This document shows positions 5,946-12,898 of a stretch of 12,898 nucleotides of DNA, piece by piece. Origin of the DNA: 66-474 sp035717365 (GTDB lineage: Bacteria; Pseudomonadota; Gammaproteobacteria; Xanthomonadales; Rhodanobacteraceae); contig DASTIS010000099.1 of NCBI GenBank assembly GCA_035717365.1, positions 1 through 12,898 of the forward strand, in the 5' to 3' direction. The position numbers and the translations under genes are program-made. The notes under the pieces were generated by a model that searched no databases, was not told the DNA's origin, and saw nothing but the letters and a program-made list of their open reading frames with translations. Each line of letters begins with the position of its first letter. The first letter of the stretch is position 1.

Positions 5946-7082
5946 ATGACAATCCATGCTGCCGCACGCACGCCGCAACATGCCGCCGAGGCTTACCAGA
6001 ACCGGATCCTGCCGGCAGTGTCGCGCACCTTTGCATTGACGATCCCGCAGCTCGACCCGCGCCTGCGCAAGGTCATCGCCAACGCCTACCTGCTGTGCCG
6101 GATCGCCGACACCATCGAGGACGAACAATCCCTGCCGTCCGACGTGAAGCAGCAGTTCCATGACCGCTTCACGCGCGTGGTCGGATCCACCGAGGACCCG
6201 GCGTCGTTCGCCCGCGATCTCGCGCCACTCTTGAACGGCAACACGCTGGCTGCCGAGCGCGATCTCGTCGAACACGCGCAGGCGATCATCGAGATCACCG
6301 ACGGGTTCAACCTGCACCAGCGCGAAACGCTGGCGCGCTGCATCCGCATCATGTGCACCGGCATGCCGAGCTTCGAACGCCGCGCCAGCACCGCCGGCCT
6401 CGCCAACATGCGCGAGATGGACCGCTATTGCTACTACGTCGCCGGCGTCGTCGGACAGACCCTCACCGAACTGTTCTGCGATTACTCACCCCGGATCGCG
6501 GAAAAGCGGGAAGCCATGGCTTCGCTGGACGTGTCGTTCGGCCAGGGCCTGCAGATGACCAACATCCTCAAGGACTTCTGGGAAGACCGCGACCGCGGCG
6601 TCTGCTGGTTGCCACGCGACCTGTTCGCGCGCGCCGGCGTCGAGCTCGGGGCGATCCGCCGCAGTGATGTGCCGGCTGCATTCGGCCAGGGATACGCGCA
6701 ACTGATCGGCATCGCGCACAGCCACCTGCGCAATGCATTGAACTACACCTTGTTGATCCCCGAGAAGGAAGTCGGCATCCGCCGCTTCTGCCTGATTGCG
6801 CTGGGGCTGGCCATGCGCACGCTGGCATCGATCCTGGCCAAACCGGATTTCACGGCAAGCGCGCAGGTCAAGGTGTCGCGCCAGGTGGTCAAGAAGGTCG
6901 TGATCGCGACGCACCTGTTCGCGGGCTACAGTCGCGTGCTGCAACGCTGGTTCACGCGCCTCGCCTACGGCCTGCCGCTGCAGGCGCTGGCCGACGACTG
7001 GGGCGGACTGTTGCCCGACCCGCATTCGGCGTGGCCACGCAGCGACGCCTGCGGGCCCGCCCATGCGTTGACATCGAAGTAA
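5946..7082 (+). CDS. Squalene synthase (farnesyl-diphosphate farnesyltransferase)
   Basis: This head-to-head prenyl synthase joins two FPP molecules via presqualene diphosphate and, in the one-enzyme type, reduces the product with NADPH to squalene. In the 378-residue protein, SRTFALTIPQL (26-36) opens the fold, DTIEDE (55-60) is the first aspartate-rich motif, REMDRYCYYVAGVVGQTL (156-173) is the tyrosine-rich core like the YCxYVAG of eukaryotic squalene synthases, and NILKDFWED (206-214) is the second Mg-binding motif. This resembles single-gene squalene synthases such as that of Methylococcus capsulatus more than the HpnC/HpnD pair. Because phytoene synthase is a relative, the context matters: squalene-hopene cyclase starts six bases downstream and FPP synthase is divergent, so squalene is the expected product. 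A hydrophobic stretch around 280-300 may touch the membrane. Confidence 0.87.
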   Translation: MTIHAAARTPQHAAEAYQNRILPAVSRTFALTIPQLDPRLRKVIANAYLLCRIADTIEDEQSLPSDVKQQFHDRFTRVVGSTEDPASFARDLAPLLNGNTLAAERDLVEHAQAIIEITDGFNLHQRETLARCIRIMCTGMPSFERRASTAGLANMREMDRYCYYVAGVVGQTLTELFCDYSPRIAEKREAMASLDVSFGQGLQMTNILKDFWEDRDRGVCWLPRDLFARAGVELGAIRRSDVPAAFGQGYAQLIGIAHSHLRNALNYTLLIPEKEVGIRRFCLIALGLAMRTLASILAKPDFTASAQVKVSRQVVKKVVIATHLFAGYSRVLQRWFTRLAYGLPLQALADDWGGLLPDPHSAWPRSDACGPAHALTSK

Positions 7083-7088
7083 CCAGCC

Positions 7089-9029
7089 ATGGCGCCCGAT
7101 TTCGGCCTTCCGCACTTGTACCCCGAACCAGGCAGGGAGCCCAACGCACACGATCGACTGGGCGCCGCGGTCGAGGCCGCGCGCGAGCGCATCCTCGCAC
7201 GGCAGCATCCGGACGGTTACTGGCAGTACGAGCTCGAAGCCGACTGCACCATTCCCGCCGAATACATCCTGATGTTGCATTACCTGGGCGAATCGGACCG
7301 CCTGCTGGAGTCGCGCCTCGCCAACTACCTGCGCGACCGCCAGTGCCGCGACGGCGGCTGGCCGCTCTATCCCGGCGGCGCCCTGGACGTGAGCTGCAGC
7401 GTGAAGTGCTATTTCGCGCTCAAGCTCGCCGGCGACCGTCCGGACACCCCGCACATGCTGCGGGCGCGCGCGGCCATCCTCGCCCACGGCGGCGCCGCGC
7501 GCAGCAATGTCTTCACCCGCATCGCGCTGGCGTTGTTCGGTGAATTGCCCTGGCGCGGGGTGCCATTCCTACCGGTCGAAATCGTGCTGCTGCCGCACTG
7601 GTTTCCCTTCAATTTGGGCAAGGTCTCGTACTGGTCGCGCACCGTAATGGTTCCGTTGTCGGTGCTGACCTCCCTGAAACCGCGCGCCGCCAATCCGCGC
7701 GGTGTGCATGTCCGCGAGCTGTTCCTCACCGCTCCCGAGCAGGAACGGCATTACTTCCAGCCGCGTTCGCTGCTGAACCGGTTGCTGTTCGTGTGCGAGG
7801 AAATCTTCCGGCACGGCGAGGCGCTGATTCCACGCCGGCTGCGCAGGCAAGCGCTCAAACGCGCGGAAGCGTGGATCCTGGAGCGCCGCAACGGCGACGG
7901 CGGGCTCGGCGCGATCTTCCCGGCGATGGTCAACGCCTACGAGGCCCTGGCACTGCTGGGCTACCCGTTCGGCCACCCTGCGCAAAAGCAAACCCGCAAG
8001 GCCATCGACGATCTGCTGGTGGTCCATGACCATGCTGCGTGGTGCCAACCCTGCGTGTCGCCGGTATGGGACACCGGCCTGGCCTGCCTCGCGTTGCAGG
8101 AAGACGCGCAAGCACCGAACGGCGCGGTGCGGCGTGCGCTCGACTGGCTGGCCGCACGCCAACTGCGCGACGCCCCCGGCGACTGGCGCGACTACCGGCC
8201 GAACCTTCCCGGCGGCGGCTGGGCGTTCCAGTTCAAGAACGACGCCTACCCCGATCTCGACGACACGGCGGCGGTGGCGCGTGCGCTGCACCAGTCGCCC
8301 GATCGCGCACGCTACGCGGCGGAGATCGATCGTGCCGCCGACTGGCTGGTCGGGATGCAGTCGCGCGACGGCGGGTTCGCCGCGTTCGATGCCGACAACG
8401 ACCACCGGTGGCTCAACCAGATTCCGTTCGCCGACCACGGCGCCCTGCTCGATCCGCCCACCAGTGACGTCAGCGGCCGGGTGCTGGCCCTGCTGGCCCT
8501 GCTCGACCGCCCGCAGGATCGTGAATCCCGCGAGCGCGTGCTGCGATTCCTGCTCGACGAGCAAACGCCGGGCGGCGCGTGGTTCGGCCGCTGGGGTACC
8601 AATTACATCTACGGCACCTGGTCGGTGCTGGTCGCGTTGCGCGCGGCCGGCCTTCCCGCCCACACACGGGAAGTCCGGCGCGCGGCGACCTGGCTCAAGT
8701 CGGTGCAACAGGCCGACGGCGGCTGGGGCGAGGGCAACGACAGCTACCTGGACCCGGAACTCCAGGGGCGCGGCGCGCACAGCGGTCCGACCCAGACGGC
8801 GTGGGCGTTGCTGGCGCTGATGGACGCCGGCGAAGCCGACAGCCCGGCGGTTGCGCGGGGCATCGACTATCTCGTCAAGGCGCAAATCGACGGCGAGTGG
8901 CACGACACGCGCTTCAACGCGCCCGGCTTCCCGCGCGTGTTCTACTTGAAGTATCACGGGTACAACCGCTACTTCCCCTACTGGGCCCTGGTGCGTTACC
9001 GCAATGTCCACGCCGGTCGCAAAAGTTGA
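7089..9029 (+). CDS. shc: Squalene-hopene cyclase
   Basis: A monotopic inner-membrane triterpene cyclase that turns squalene into hopene/hopanol. The 646-residue protein has the normal family length. The catalytic acid motif is DLDDTA (389-394), a variant of DVDD/DxDD with the central Asp retained. Several QW-type repeats are visible: DGGWPLYPGG (88-97), NGDGGLGAIFP (268-278), PGGGWAFQF (374-382), RDGGFAAFDAD, GGAWFGRWG and ADGGWGEGNDSY. CVSPVWDTG (322-330) and the C-terminal NRYFPYWALVRYR are also typical. The segment LPVEIVLLPHWFPFNLGKVS (161-180) fits the hydrophobic membrane-channel region. The gene starts six bases after the squalene synthase stop with only a weak ribosome site, implying coupled translation. 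Its 3' end overlaps hpnG by 26 bases. Confidence 0.96.
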   Translation: MAPDFGLPHLYPEPGREPNAHDRLGAAVEAARERILARQHPDGYWQYELEADCTIPAEYILMLHYLGESDRLLESRLANYLRDRQCRDGGWPLYPGGALDVSCSVKCYFALKLAGDRPDTPHMLRARAAILAHGGAARSNVFTRIALALFGELPWRGVPFLPVEIVLLPHWFPFNLGKVSYWSRTVMVPLSVLTSLKPRAANPRGVHVRELFLTAPEQERHYFQPRSLLNRLLFVCEEIFRHGEALIPRRLRRQALKRAEAWILERRNGDGGLGAIFPAMVNAYEALALLGYPFGHPAQKQTRKAIDDLLVVHDHAAWCQPCVSPVWDTGLACLALQEDAQAPNGAVRRALDWLAARQLRDAPGDWRDYRPNLPGGGWAFQFKNDAYPDLDDTAAVARALHQSPDRARYAAEIDRAADWLVGMQSRDGGFAAFDADNDHRWLNQIPFADHGALLDPPTSDVSGRVLALLALLDRPQDRESRERVLRFLLDEQTPGGAWFGRWGTNYIYGTWSVLVALRAAGLPAHTREVRRAATWLKSVQQADGGWGEGNDSYLDPELQGRGAHSGPTQTAWALLALMDAGEADSPAVARGIDYLVKAQIDGEWHDTRFNAPGFPRVFYLKYHGYNRYFPYWALVRYRNVHAGRKS

Positions 9030-9738
9030 CTGCATCGGGCTGGTGGTCGCGTTGCCCGCCGAGGCGCGCAGCGTCGGGGCACGGGGCGTGCGGCCGGGTG
9101 AATGCACGCGCTGGCAGCACGGTTGGGTCGCGGTATCGGGCGTCGGCCCGCACAATGCAATGCGCGCGGCAGAGCGCCTGCTGGCCTGCCGCGTGACCCG
9201 ACTGGCGAACTGGGGCGTGGCCGGCGCACTGGACGCCCGCCTCGAGCCCGGGGACATTCTGGTCCCGGATCGAATTCGTCACGCACCGGACGATCCGGGC
9301 TTCGCCACGGATCCGGTCGCGCGCGAGCGCATCATTTCGGCTTGTTCCGGGACCCTGACCGTCCGACGCGGTGCGCTGTGGTCGGCGTCCGAGCCGATCC
9401 CGACCCGGGCCGACAAGCGTGCGCTGGCCGAGCGTTCCGGCGCCATCGCCGTCGACATGGAAGCCGCGTCCGTCGCAGCGGTCGCGGCCCGCGCCAACCT
9501 GCCTTTCGTGGCGGTCAAGGCCATCTGCGATCCGCTGGCACGGGAGTTGCCGCCGCGCATCGTGCGCGCGCTGGACGGCGGCGATGGAGGCGTGTCCTGG
9601 AGGATGTTCGCGGCGATCGCGTTCGGGGGGCCCGCGACCTGGTCTGCGGCACGATCCCTCGCGCAGGATTTCTCGCATGCCCGGCGTGCGCTGGCGTCGG
9701 CCGCGCGGCTCGCCGCGCGCGAATCCGTTGCTGCATGA
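9004..9738 (+). CDS. hpnG: Hopanoid-associated nucleoside phosphorylase HpnG
   Basis: A member of the purine-nucleoside/MTA-SAH nucleosidase superfamily. In hopanoid producers HpnG removes adenine from adenosylhopane to give (phospho)ribosylhopane on the way to bacteriohopanetetrol. In the 244-residue protein SGVGPHNA (45-52), NWGVAGAL (69-76), AVDMEAASVA (149-158) and AICDP (173-177) are the superfamily's phosphate/ribose-binding and catalytic motifs; VDMEA is the ribose-binding signature and Asp176 the likely general acid. The short length and position right after shc distinguish it from a housekeeping MTA/SAH nucleosidase. The start ATG lies inside the last codons of shc, and the stop overlaps hpnA as ATGA. 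HpnH, which makes its substrate, is not in this window. Confidence 0.88.
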   Translation: MSTPVAKVDCIGLVVALPAEARSVGARGVRPGECTRWQHGWVAVSGVGPHNAMRAAERLLACRVTRLANWGVAGALDARLEPGDILVPDRIRHAPDDPGFATDPVARERIISACSGTLTVRRGALWSASEPIPTRADKRALAERSGAIAVDMEAASVAAVAARANLPFVAVKAICDPLARELPPRIVRALDGGDGGVSWRMFAAIAFGGPATWSAARSLAQDFSHARRALASAARLAARESVAA

Positions 9739-10724
9739 GCGCGCGCATCCTCGTCAGTGGCGCCAACGGATTCGTGGGATCGGCGGTATGCCTTGCCCTC
9801 CTGCGGCACGGTTACGGGGTGCGGGCGCTCACGCGCCCGACCAGTGATACCGCCAGCCTGGATGGCCTGGATGTAGAAACCGTGCGCGGCGACCTGCTCG
9901 ACCCGCCAACGCTGCGACGCGCGATCGAAGGTTGCGAAGGGCTGTTCCATGTCGCCGCCGACTACCGGCTCTGGGCACGCGACCCGAACGAAATCCGCAT
10001 GGTCAACGTGCGGGGGACACGCAACATCCTCGCCGCCGCGCGGGATGGCGGCGTCGCGCGCGTCGTGCATACCTCCAGCGTCGCCACCCTCGGGCTGCAC
10101 GAGGACGGCACACCCGCCGACGAAGACACCCCTGCGAGCTACGCCGACATGATCGGTGAATACAAGCGCTCGAAATACCTGTCCGAGAAGATGGCCCGAC
10201 GCCGCGCTCGCGCGGGGCAGGACATCGTGATCGTGAACCCGTCCGCGCCGATTGGCCCGCGCGACCGCAAGCCCACGCCAACCGGGCAAATGATCCTCGA
10301 CGCCGCGCGTGGGAAGATGCCGGCCTACGTCGATACCGGGCTCAACATCGTGCACGTGGACGACGTCGCCGAAGGCCACGTACTGGCGTATGAGCGCGGC
10401 GAGCGCGGCCGCCGTTACATCCTCGGCGGCGAAAACATGAGCCTGCGCGGGATCCTCACCGCCATTGCGGAACTGACCGGGCGACGCGGGCCGCGGGTGC
10501 GCCTTCCGCAGGGCGCGCTGCTGCCGGTCGCGCATGTGGCCGAGGCCTGGGCACGCGTCAGCGACCGCGCACCCACTCTCACCGTGGCCGGACTCAAGCT
10601 GTCGCGCCACAAGATGTACTTCACCAGCCGTCGCGCCGAAGCCGAACTCGGATACCATGCGCGGCCCGCGCGGGAGGCGCTGGCCGACGCCATACAATGG
10701 TTCCGGGACAACGGATACTGCTGA
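9735..10724 (+). CDS. hpnA: Hopanoid-associated NAD-dependent sugar epimerase-like protein HpnA
   Basis: An extended short-chain dehydrogenase/reductase of the NAD-dependent epimerase/dehydratase family. In the 329-residue protein, GANGFVG (9-15) is the nucleotide-binding glycine motif, HTSSVATLG (112-120) holds the active-site Ser/Thr strand, and YKRSK (143-147) is the catalytic YxxxK. VNPSAPIGPRDRKPTPTG (167-184) is typical of HpnA and related reductases. HpnA genes travel with hopanoid operons, but the biochemical step was still not firmly assigned to my knowledge; action on the ribosyl side chain is the usual inference. The start is fixed by the 4-base ATGA overlap with hpnG; the frame is open further upstream, but only this ATG gives the Rossmann N-terminus. 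The stop overlaps the mvaD start by one base (TGATG). Confidence 0.87.
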   Translation: MSARILVSGANGFVGSAVCLALLRHGYGVRALTRPTSDTASLDGLDVETVRGDLLDPPTLRRAIEGCEGLFHVAADYRLWARDPNEIRMVNVRGTRNILAAARDGGVARVVHTSSVATLGLHEDGTPADEDTPASYADMIGEYKRSKYLSEKMARRRARAGQDIVIVNPSAPIGPRDRKPTPTGQMILDAARGKMPAYVDTGLNIVHVDDVAEGHVLAYERGERGRRYILGGENMSLRGILTAIAELTGRRGPRVRLPQGALLPVAHVAEAWARVSDRAPTLTVAGLKLSRHKMYFTSRRAEAELGYHARPAREALADAIQWFRDNGYC

Positions 10725-11734
10725 TGACCTCGACATCCGGGCGGGCCACCGCCGTGGCGCAACCCAACATCGCGCTGGTCAAATACTGGGGCAAACGCAA
10801 CGACGCACTGAACCTGCCGGCTTCGGGTTCGCTGTCGATCACGCTGGATGCGTTGCACACCCGTACGTCGGTCCATTTCGACGCGGCTCTCGCCAGCGAC
10901 GACATCGTCCTGAACGGCCGTCGCGACGAGGCCGAATCGCGCAAGCTCGGCGCATTCCTCGATCTCCTGCGCGACCGCGCCGGCGTCGCCACCCGTGCGC
11001 AGGTCACCAGCGACAACGATTTTCCGACCGGCGCCGGGCTCGCCTCCTCGGCCTCCGGTTTCGCCGCGCTCGTCGCCGCCGCCGATCGCGCGCTGGGCCT
11101 GGGTCTCGATGCCGCTGAACTTTCGCGGCTGGCGCGGCGCGGCTCGGGTTCGGCCGCGCGCTCGATCTTCGGCGGCTTCGTGGAAATGGCCGCCGGCACC
11201 CGCGACGACGGCGAGGACGCCTTCGCCACGCCATTGCTCGCGCCGCACGAATGGCCGCTGGCGGTGGTTGTCGCGGTCACCACCCGCGCGGCAAAATCGG
11301 TCAGCTCGCGCTCGGGCATGGACCTCTCGCGGCGCACCTCCCCGTTTTACCGCGACTGGATCGCCATCGGCCCGGGTGACCTCGCCGACGCGCGCGAAGC
11401 GGTCATGAAGCGCGATTTCGACCAACTCGCGCGCGTCGGCGAAGCGAGCTGCTTCGCGATGCACGCCGTGATGCTGTCGACGCGCCCGGGCCTCGTCTAC
11501 TGGAACGGCGCGACAGTCGAGTGCGTGCAACGCGTGCGCCATTTGCGCGAACGCGAAGGTCGAAGCGTATTCCTCACCATCGACGCCGGACCGCAGGTCA
11601 AGGCGGTATGCCTGCCCGATGAAGCGCTCGCGGTGGCCGACGCGCTGCGCGACGTGGCGGGCGTCGAGGACGTGCTGGTCAGCGGCCTCGGCGATGGCGC
11701 ACGGGTGCTCGATCCCGCCAAGGCAACGGCCTGA
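10724..11734 (+). CDS. mvaD: Diphosphomevalonate decarboxylase
   Basis: A cytoplasmic GHMP-superfamily enzyme that decarboxylates mevalonate 5-diphosphate with ATP to give isopentenyl diphosphate, the last step of the classical mevalonate pathway. The 336-residue protein shows NIALVKYWGKR (15-25), the family signature; the ATP-binding loop PTGAGLASSASG (101-112); GSGSAARSIFGGF (140-152); and TIDAGPQVKAV (285-295), where Asp287 corresponds to the catalytic aspartate. YWGK and the complete catalytic set separate it from mevalonate-3-kinase-like relatives. ATG 10724 is chosen over an in-frame ATG at 10697 because it gives a TGATG junction with hpnA and the usual N-terminus. The 3' end overlaps the next gene by one base. 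Confidence 0.94.
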   Translation: MTSTSGRATAVAQPNIALVKYWGKRNDALNLPASGSLSITLDALHTRTSVHFDAALASDDIVLNGRRDEAESRKLGAFLDLLRDRAGVATRAQVTSDNDFPTGAGLASSASGFAALVAAADRALGLGLDAAELSRLARRGSGSAARSIFGGFVEMAAGTRDDGEDAFATPLLAPHEWPLAVVVAVTTRAAKSVSSRSGMDLSRRTSPFYRDWIAIGPGDLADAREAVMKRDFDQLARVGEASCFAMHAVMLSTRPGLVYWNGATVECVQRVRHLREREGRSVFLTIDAGPQVKAVCLPDEALAVADALRDVAGVEDVLVSGLGDGARVLDPAKATA

Positions 11735-12756
11735 TGCACGTCACCTCCAGCGCGCCCGGCAAGTTGGTATTGCTCGGCGAATACGCGGTACTGGAAGGCG
11801 CGCCGGCACTGGTGCTGGCAGTGGACCGTCGCGCGAAGGTGACGCTTGCCACCGGCGCGGGCGAGCGCTGGGACATCCACTCGCCGACGCTCGGGCTCGA
11901 CGCATCATTGCACGTCGGACCCGCGGGCGTCGCATGGTGCAGTGCGCCGCCGCCGCAACTTGCATGGCTGGCCCTGCCGTTCGAGCAGCTGCCGTCTGCG
12001 CCCGGTCTCGCGCCCTGCCGCGTCGAGCTGGACAGCGATCCGTTCTACCTGCATCACGCAGGCGAAAGAACGAAACTCGGCCTCGGTTCCAGCGCCGCGC
12101 TCACGGTTGCGCTGCTCGGCGCGTTGCACGCGCACGCCCGGCAGTCCGCGCCGGGCCTCGATGCGTGCATCGCCGTGCATCGCGCGATCCAGCACGGCCG
12201 CGGCAGCGGCATCGACATCGCCGCCTCGCTGACTGGCGGTCTGTCGCGATTCGAGCTGGCCGGGACCACGTCGAGATGCACCCCCATGCACCTGCCGGAA
12301 GAATTACACTGGCGCTGCGTGTTCAGTGGCCGGTCGGCATCGACCGGCAAAATGCTGGCTGCGATCGCCGACTGGCGTGATCGCGAACCGGCCCACTACG
12401 CGCGTCGCATGGATGAACTCGCTACAATTGCCTTGCGCGGTGTCGACGCCGTAGCCAACCGCGATGCCCCCGCGTTCCTGTCCAGCCTCCAAGACTATTC
12501 GCAAGCCCTGGCCCGCCTCGGCGAGGCCAGCGGAGCGGAGATCGCCAGCCGCGAGCATCGTGTCATCGGTGCCCTGGCGCGGGATTGCGGCGCTGTCTAC
12601 AAAAGTTGCGGCGCCGGCGGCGGTGACGTGGGCATCACATTCGCCGTGGATGATGGGCGCTTGAGGAAGTTTGCCACGCGTGCCGAGCGGGCAGGATTCC
12701 CCGTGATCGGGTTGGACGCGGACCTGCTGGGTCTGGAAACGAACGTTGTCGCTTGA
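11734..12756 (+). CDS. Phosphomevalonate kinase (GHMP kinase)
   Basis: Probably phosphorylates mevalonate 5-phosphate to the 5-diphosphate, the substrate of the preceding mvaD product. The 340-residue protein has the three GHMP motifs: SAPGKLVLLGEYAVLEG (6-22), the ATP-binding loop KLGLGSSAALT (114-124), and KSCGAGGGDVGI (290-301). GRGSGIDIAAS (155-165) supplies the catalytic Asp, and SGRSASTGKML (198-208) resembles the SAST segment of phosphomevalonate kinases rather than mevalonate kinases. Mevalonate kinase is the main alternative, since the two enzymes share the fold and both genes usually sit in such clusters; no second kinase is seen in the window. Translation is coupled to mvaD by TGATG, and 17 bases separate it from the HMG-CoA reductase gene. 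Confidence 0.8.
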   Translation: MHVTSSAPGKLVLLGEYAVLEGAPALVLAVDRRAKVTLATGAGERWDIHSPTLGLDASLHVGPAGVAWCSAPPPQLAWLALPFEQLPSAPGLAPCRVELDSDPFYLHHAGERTKLGLGSSAALTVALLGALHAHARQSAPGLDACIAVHRAIQHGRGSGIDIAASLTGGLSRFELAGTTSRCTPMHLPEELHWRCVFSGRSASTGKMLAAIADWRDREPAHYARRMDELATIALRGVDAVANRDAPAFLSSLQDYSQALARLGEASGAEIASREHRVIGALARDCGAVYKSCGAGGGDVGITFAVDDGRLRKFATRAERAGFPVIGLDADLLGLETNVVA

Positions 12757-12762
12757 GGCTTC

Positions 12763-12767
12763 GAGGA
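12763..12767 (+). promoter_or_regulatory. Ribosome binding site of the HMG-CoA reductase gene
   Basis: GAGGA lies six bases before ATG 12774 in the 17-base gap after the phosphomevalonate kinase gene. It fixes the start of the truncated last gene and suggests it is translated independently of its neighbour. Confidence 0.6.
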
Positions 12768-12773
12768 ACGAGG

Positions 12774-12898
12774 ATGGACCAGTCGAGAATGCCGGGCTTC
12801 TACAAACTGTCGGTGCCGGAGCGCGTCAATCTGGTGCGCGAACGCGGCATGCTGTCGCGCGAGGATTTCCACACGCTGATCAGCGGCGCACACACGCT
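12774..12898 (+). CDS. mvaA: HMG-CoA reductase, class II type, N-terminal fragment
   Basis: Only 41 complete codons fit before the window ends, with no stop. The visible protein starts MDQSRMPGFYKLSVPERV and continues LVRERGMLSREDF. The SRxPGFYKLS-xx-ER opening, followed by a short helix and an LSxEDF segment, is the N-terminal signature of class II (bacterial, Pseudomonas mevalonii-like) HMG-CoA reductases. These are soluble and interconvert HMG-CoA and mevalonate. The position directly after mvaD and phosphomevalonate kinase supports the call, and in this context the enzyme should work in the biosynthetic direction. The catalytic residues lie beyond the edge, so activity and cofactor preference cannot be judged. 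Confidence 0.82.
   Translation, partial: MDQSRMPGFYKLSVPERVNLVRERGMLSREDFHTLISGAHT

Noticed and set aside
5946..7082. Phytoene synthase (crtB) as the function of the squalene-synthase-like gene
   Set aside because: Placement six bases before squalene-hopene cyclase, the YCYYVAG core and the absence of carotenoid genes favour squalene synthase.
6486..7487. A 333-codon minus-strand open frame over squalene synthase and shc
   Set aside because: It is a shadow of the two plus-strand genes; there is no motif and no ribosome site.
7569..9257. A 562-codon minus-strand open frame over shc and hpnG
   Set aside because: It is antisense to the squalene-hopene cyclase, whose catalytic and QW motifs are intact. 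The antisense product has no domain that I recognise.
9279..10736. A 485-codon minus-strand open frame over hpnG and hpnA
   Set aside because: It is antisense to two motif-complete genes and has an atypical amino-acid composition. It is explained by the rarity of stop codons in GC-rich DNA.
1..12898. CRISPR arrays, insertion sequences, integrases or defence systems
   Set aside because: I saw no regularly spaced repeats, transposase or integrase motifs, terminal inverted repeats, or clusters of unknown genes typical of a defence island.

Overview
The window is about 12.9 kb of GC-rich bacterial DNA. It looks like a gammaproteobacterium, probably near the Xanthomonadales/Nevskiales. The reasons are a proteobacterial-type RNase D, a PEP-CTERM (exosortase-sorted) surface protein, a three-helix TolB-like/TPR membrane protein of a kind common in that group, and a hopanoid gene set. 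The taxonomy is inference, because no rRNA or marker gene is present. Every gene call rests on reading motifs by eye; no database search was possible.

Left part (1-1867): the 5' part of an unrecognised membrane-anchored protein (minus strand) diverges from rnd (RNase D, plus strand) across a short spacer with an inverted repeat. A tRNA-Ala(CGC) with its own likely sigma-70 promoter follows. A hairpin next to a T-tract, oriented to stop minus-strand transcription, separates it from the next gene.

Middle part (1868-5774): three minus-strand genes. The first is a secreted, six-cysteine PEP-CTERM protein with a near-consensus sigma-54 promoter (TGGCACG-N4-GTGCA). The second is a large membrane protein with a TolB-N-like domain and TPRs. 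The third is a farnesyl diphosphate synthase (ispA-like), whose 3' end is marked by a 10-bp GC hairpin.

Right part (5946-12898, running off the edge): a tightly packed plus-strand operon, divergent from ispA. Its order is squalene synthase, squalene-hopene cyclase, hopanoid phosphorylase (hpnG), hopanoid-associated NAD-dependent epimerase/reductase (hpnA), diphosphomevalonate decarboxylase (mvaD), phosphomevalonate kinase, and the first 41 codons of a class II HMG-CoA reductase. Adjacent genes overlap or lie within 17 bases.

Read as one system, the right part joins isoprenoid supply (mevalonate pathway to IPP), prenyl condensation (IspA to FPP), squalene formation, cyclisation to hopene and side-chain processing. 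The joining of a mevalonate module, unusual in gammaproteobacteria, to a hopanoid module in one apparent transcription unit is the most notable feature. I see no CRISPR array, insertion sequence, phage gene or recognisable defence system.
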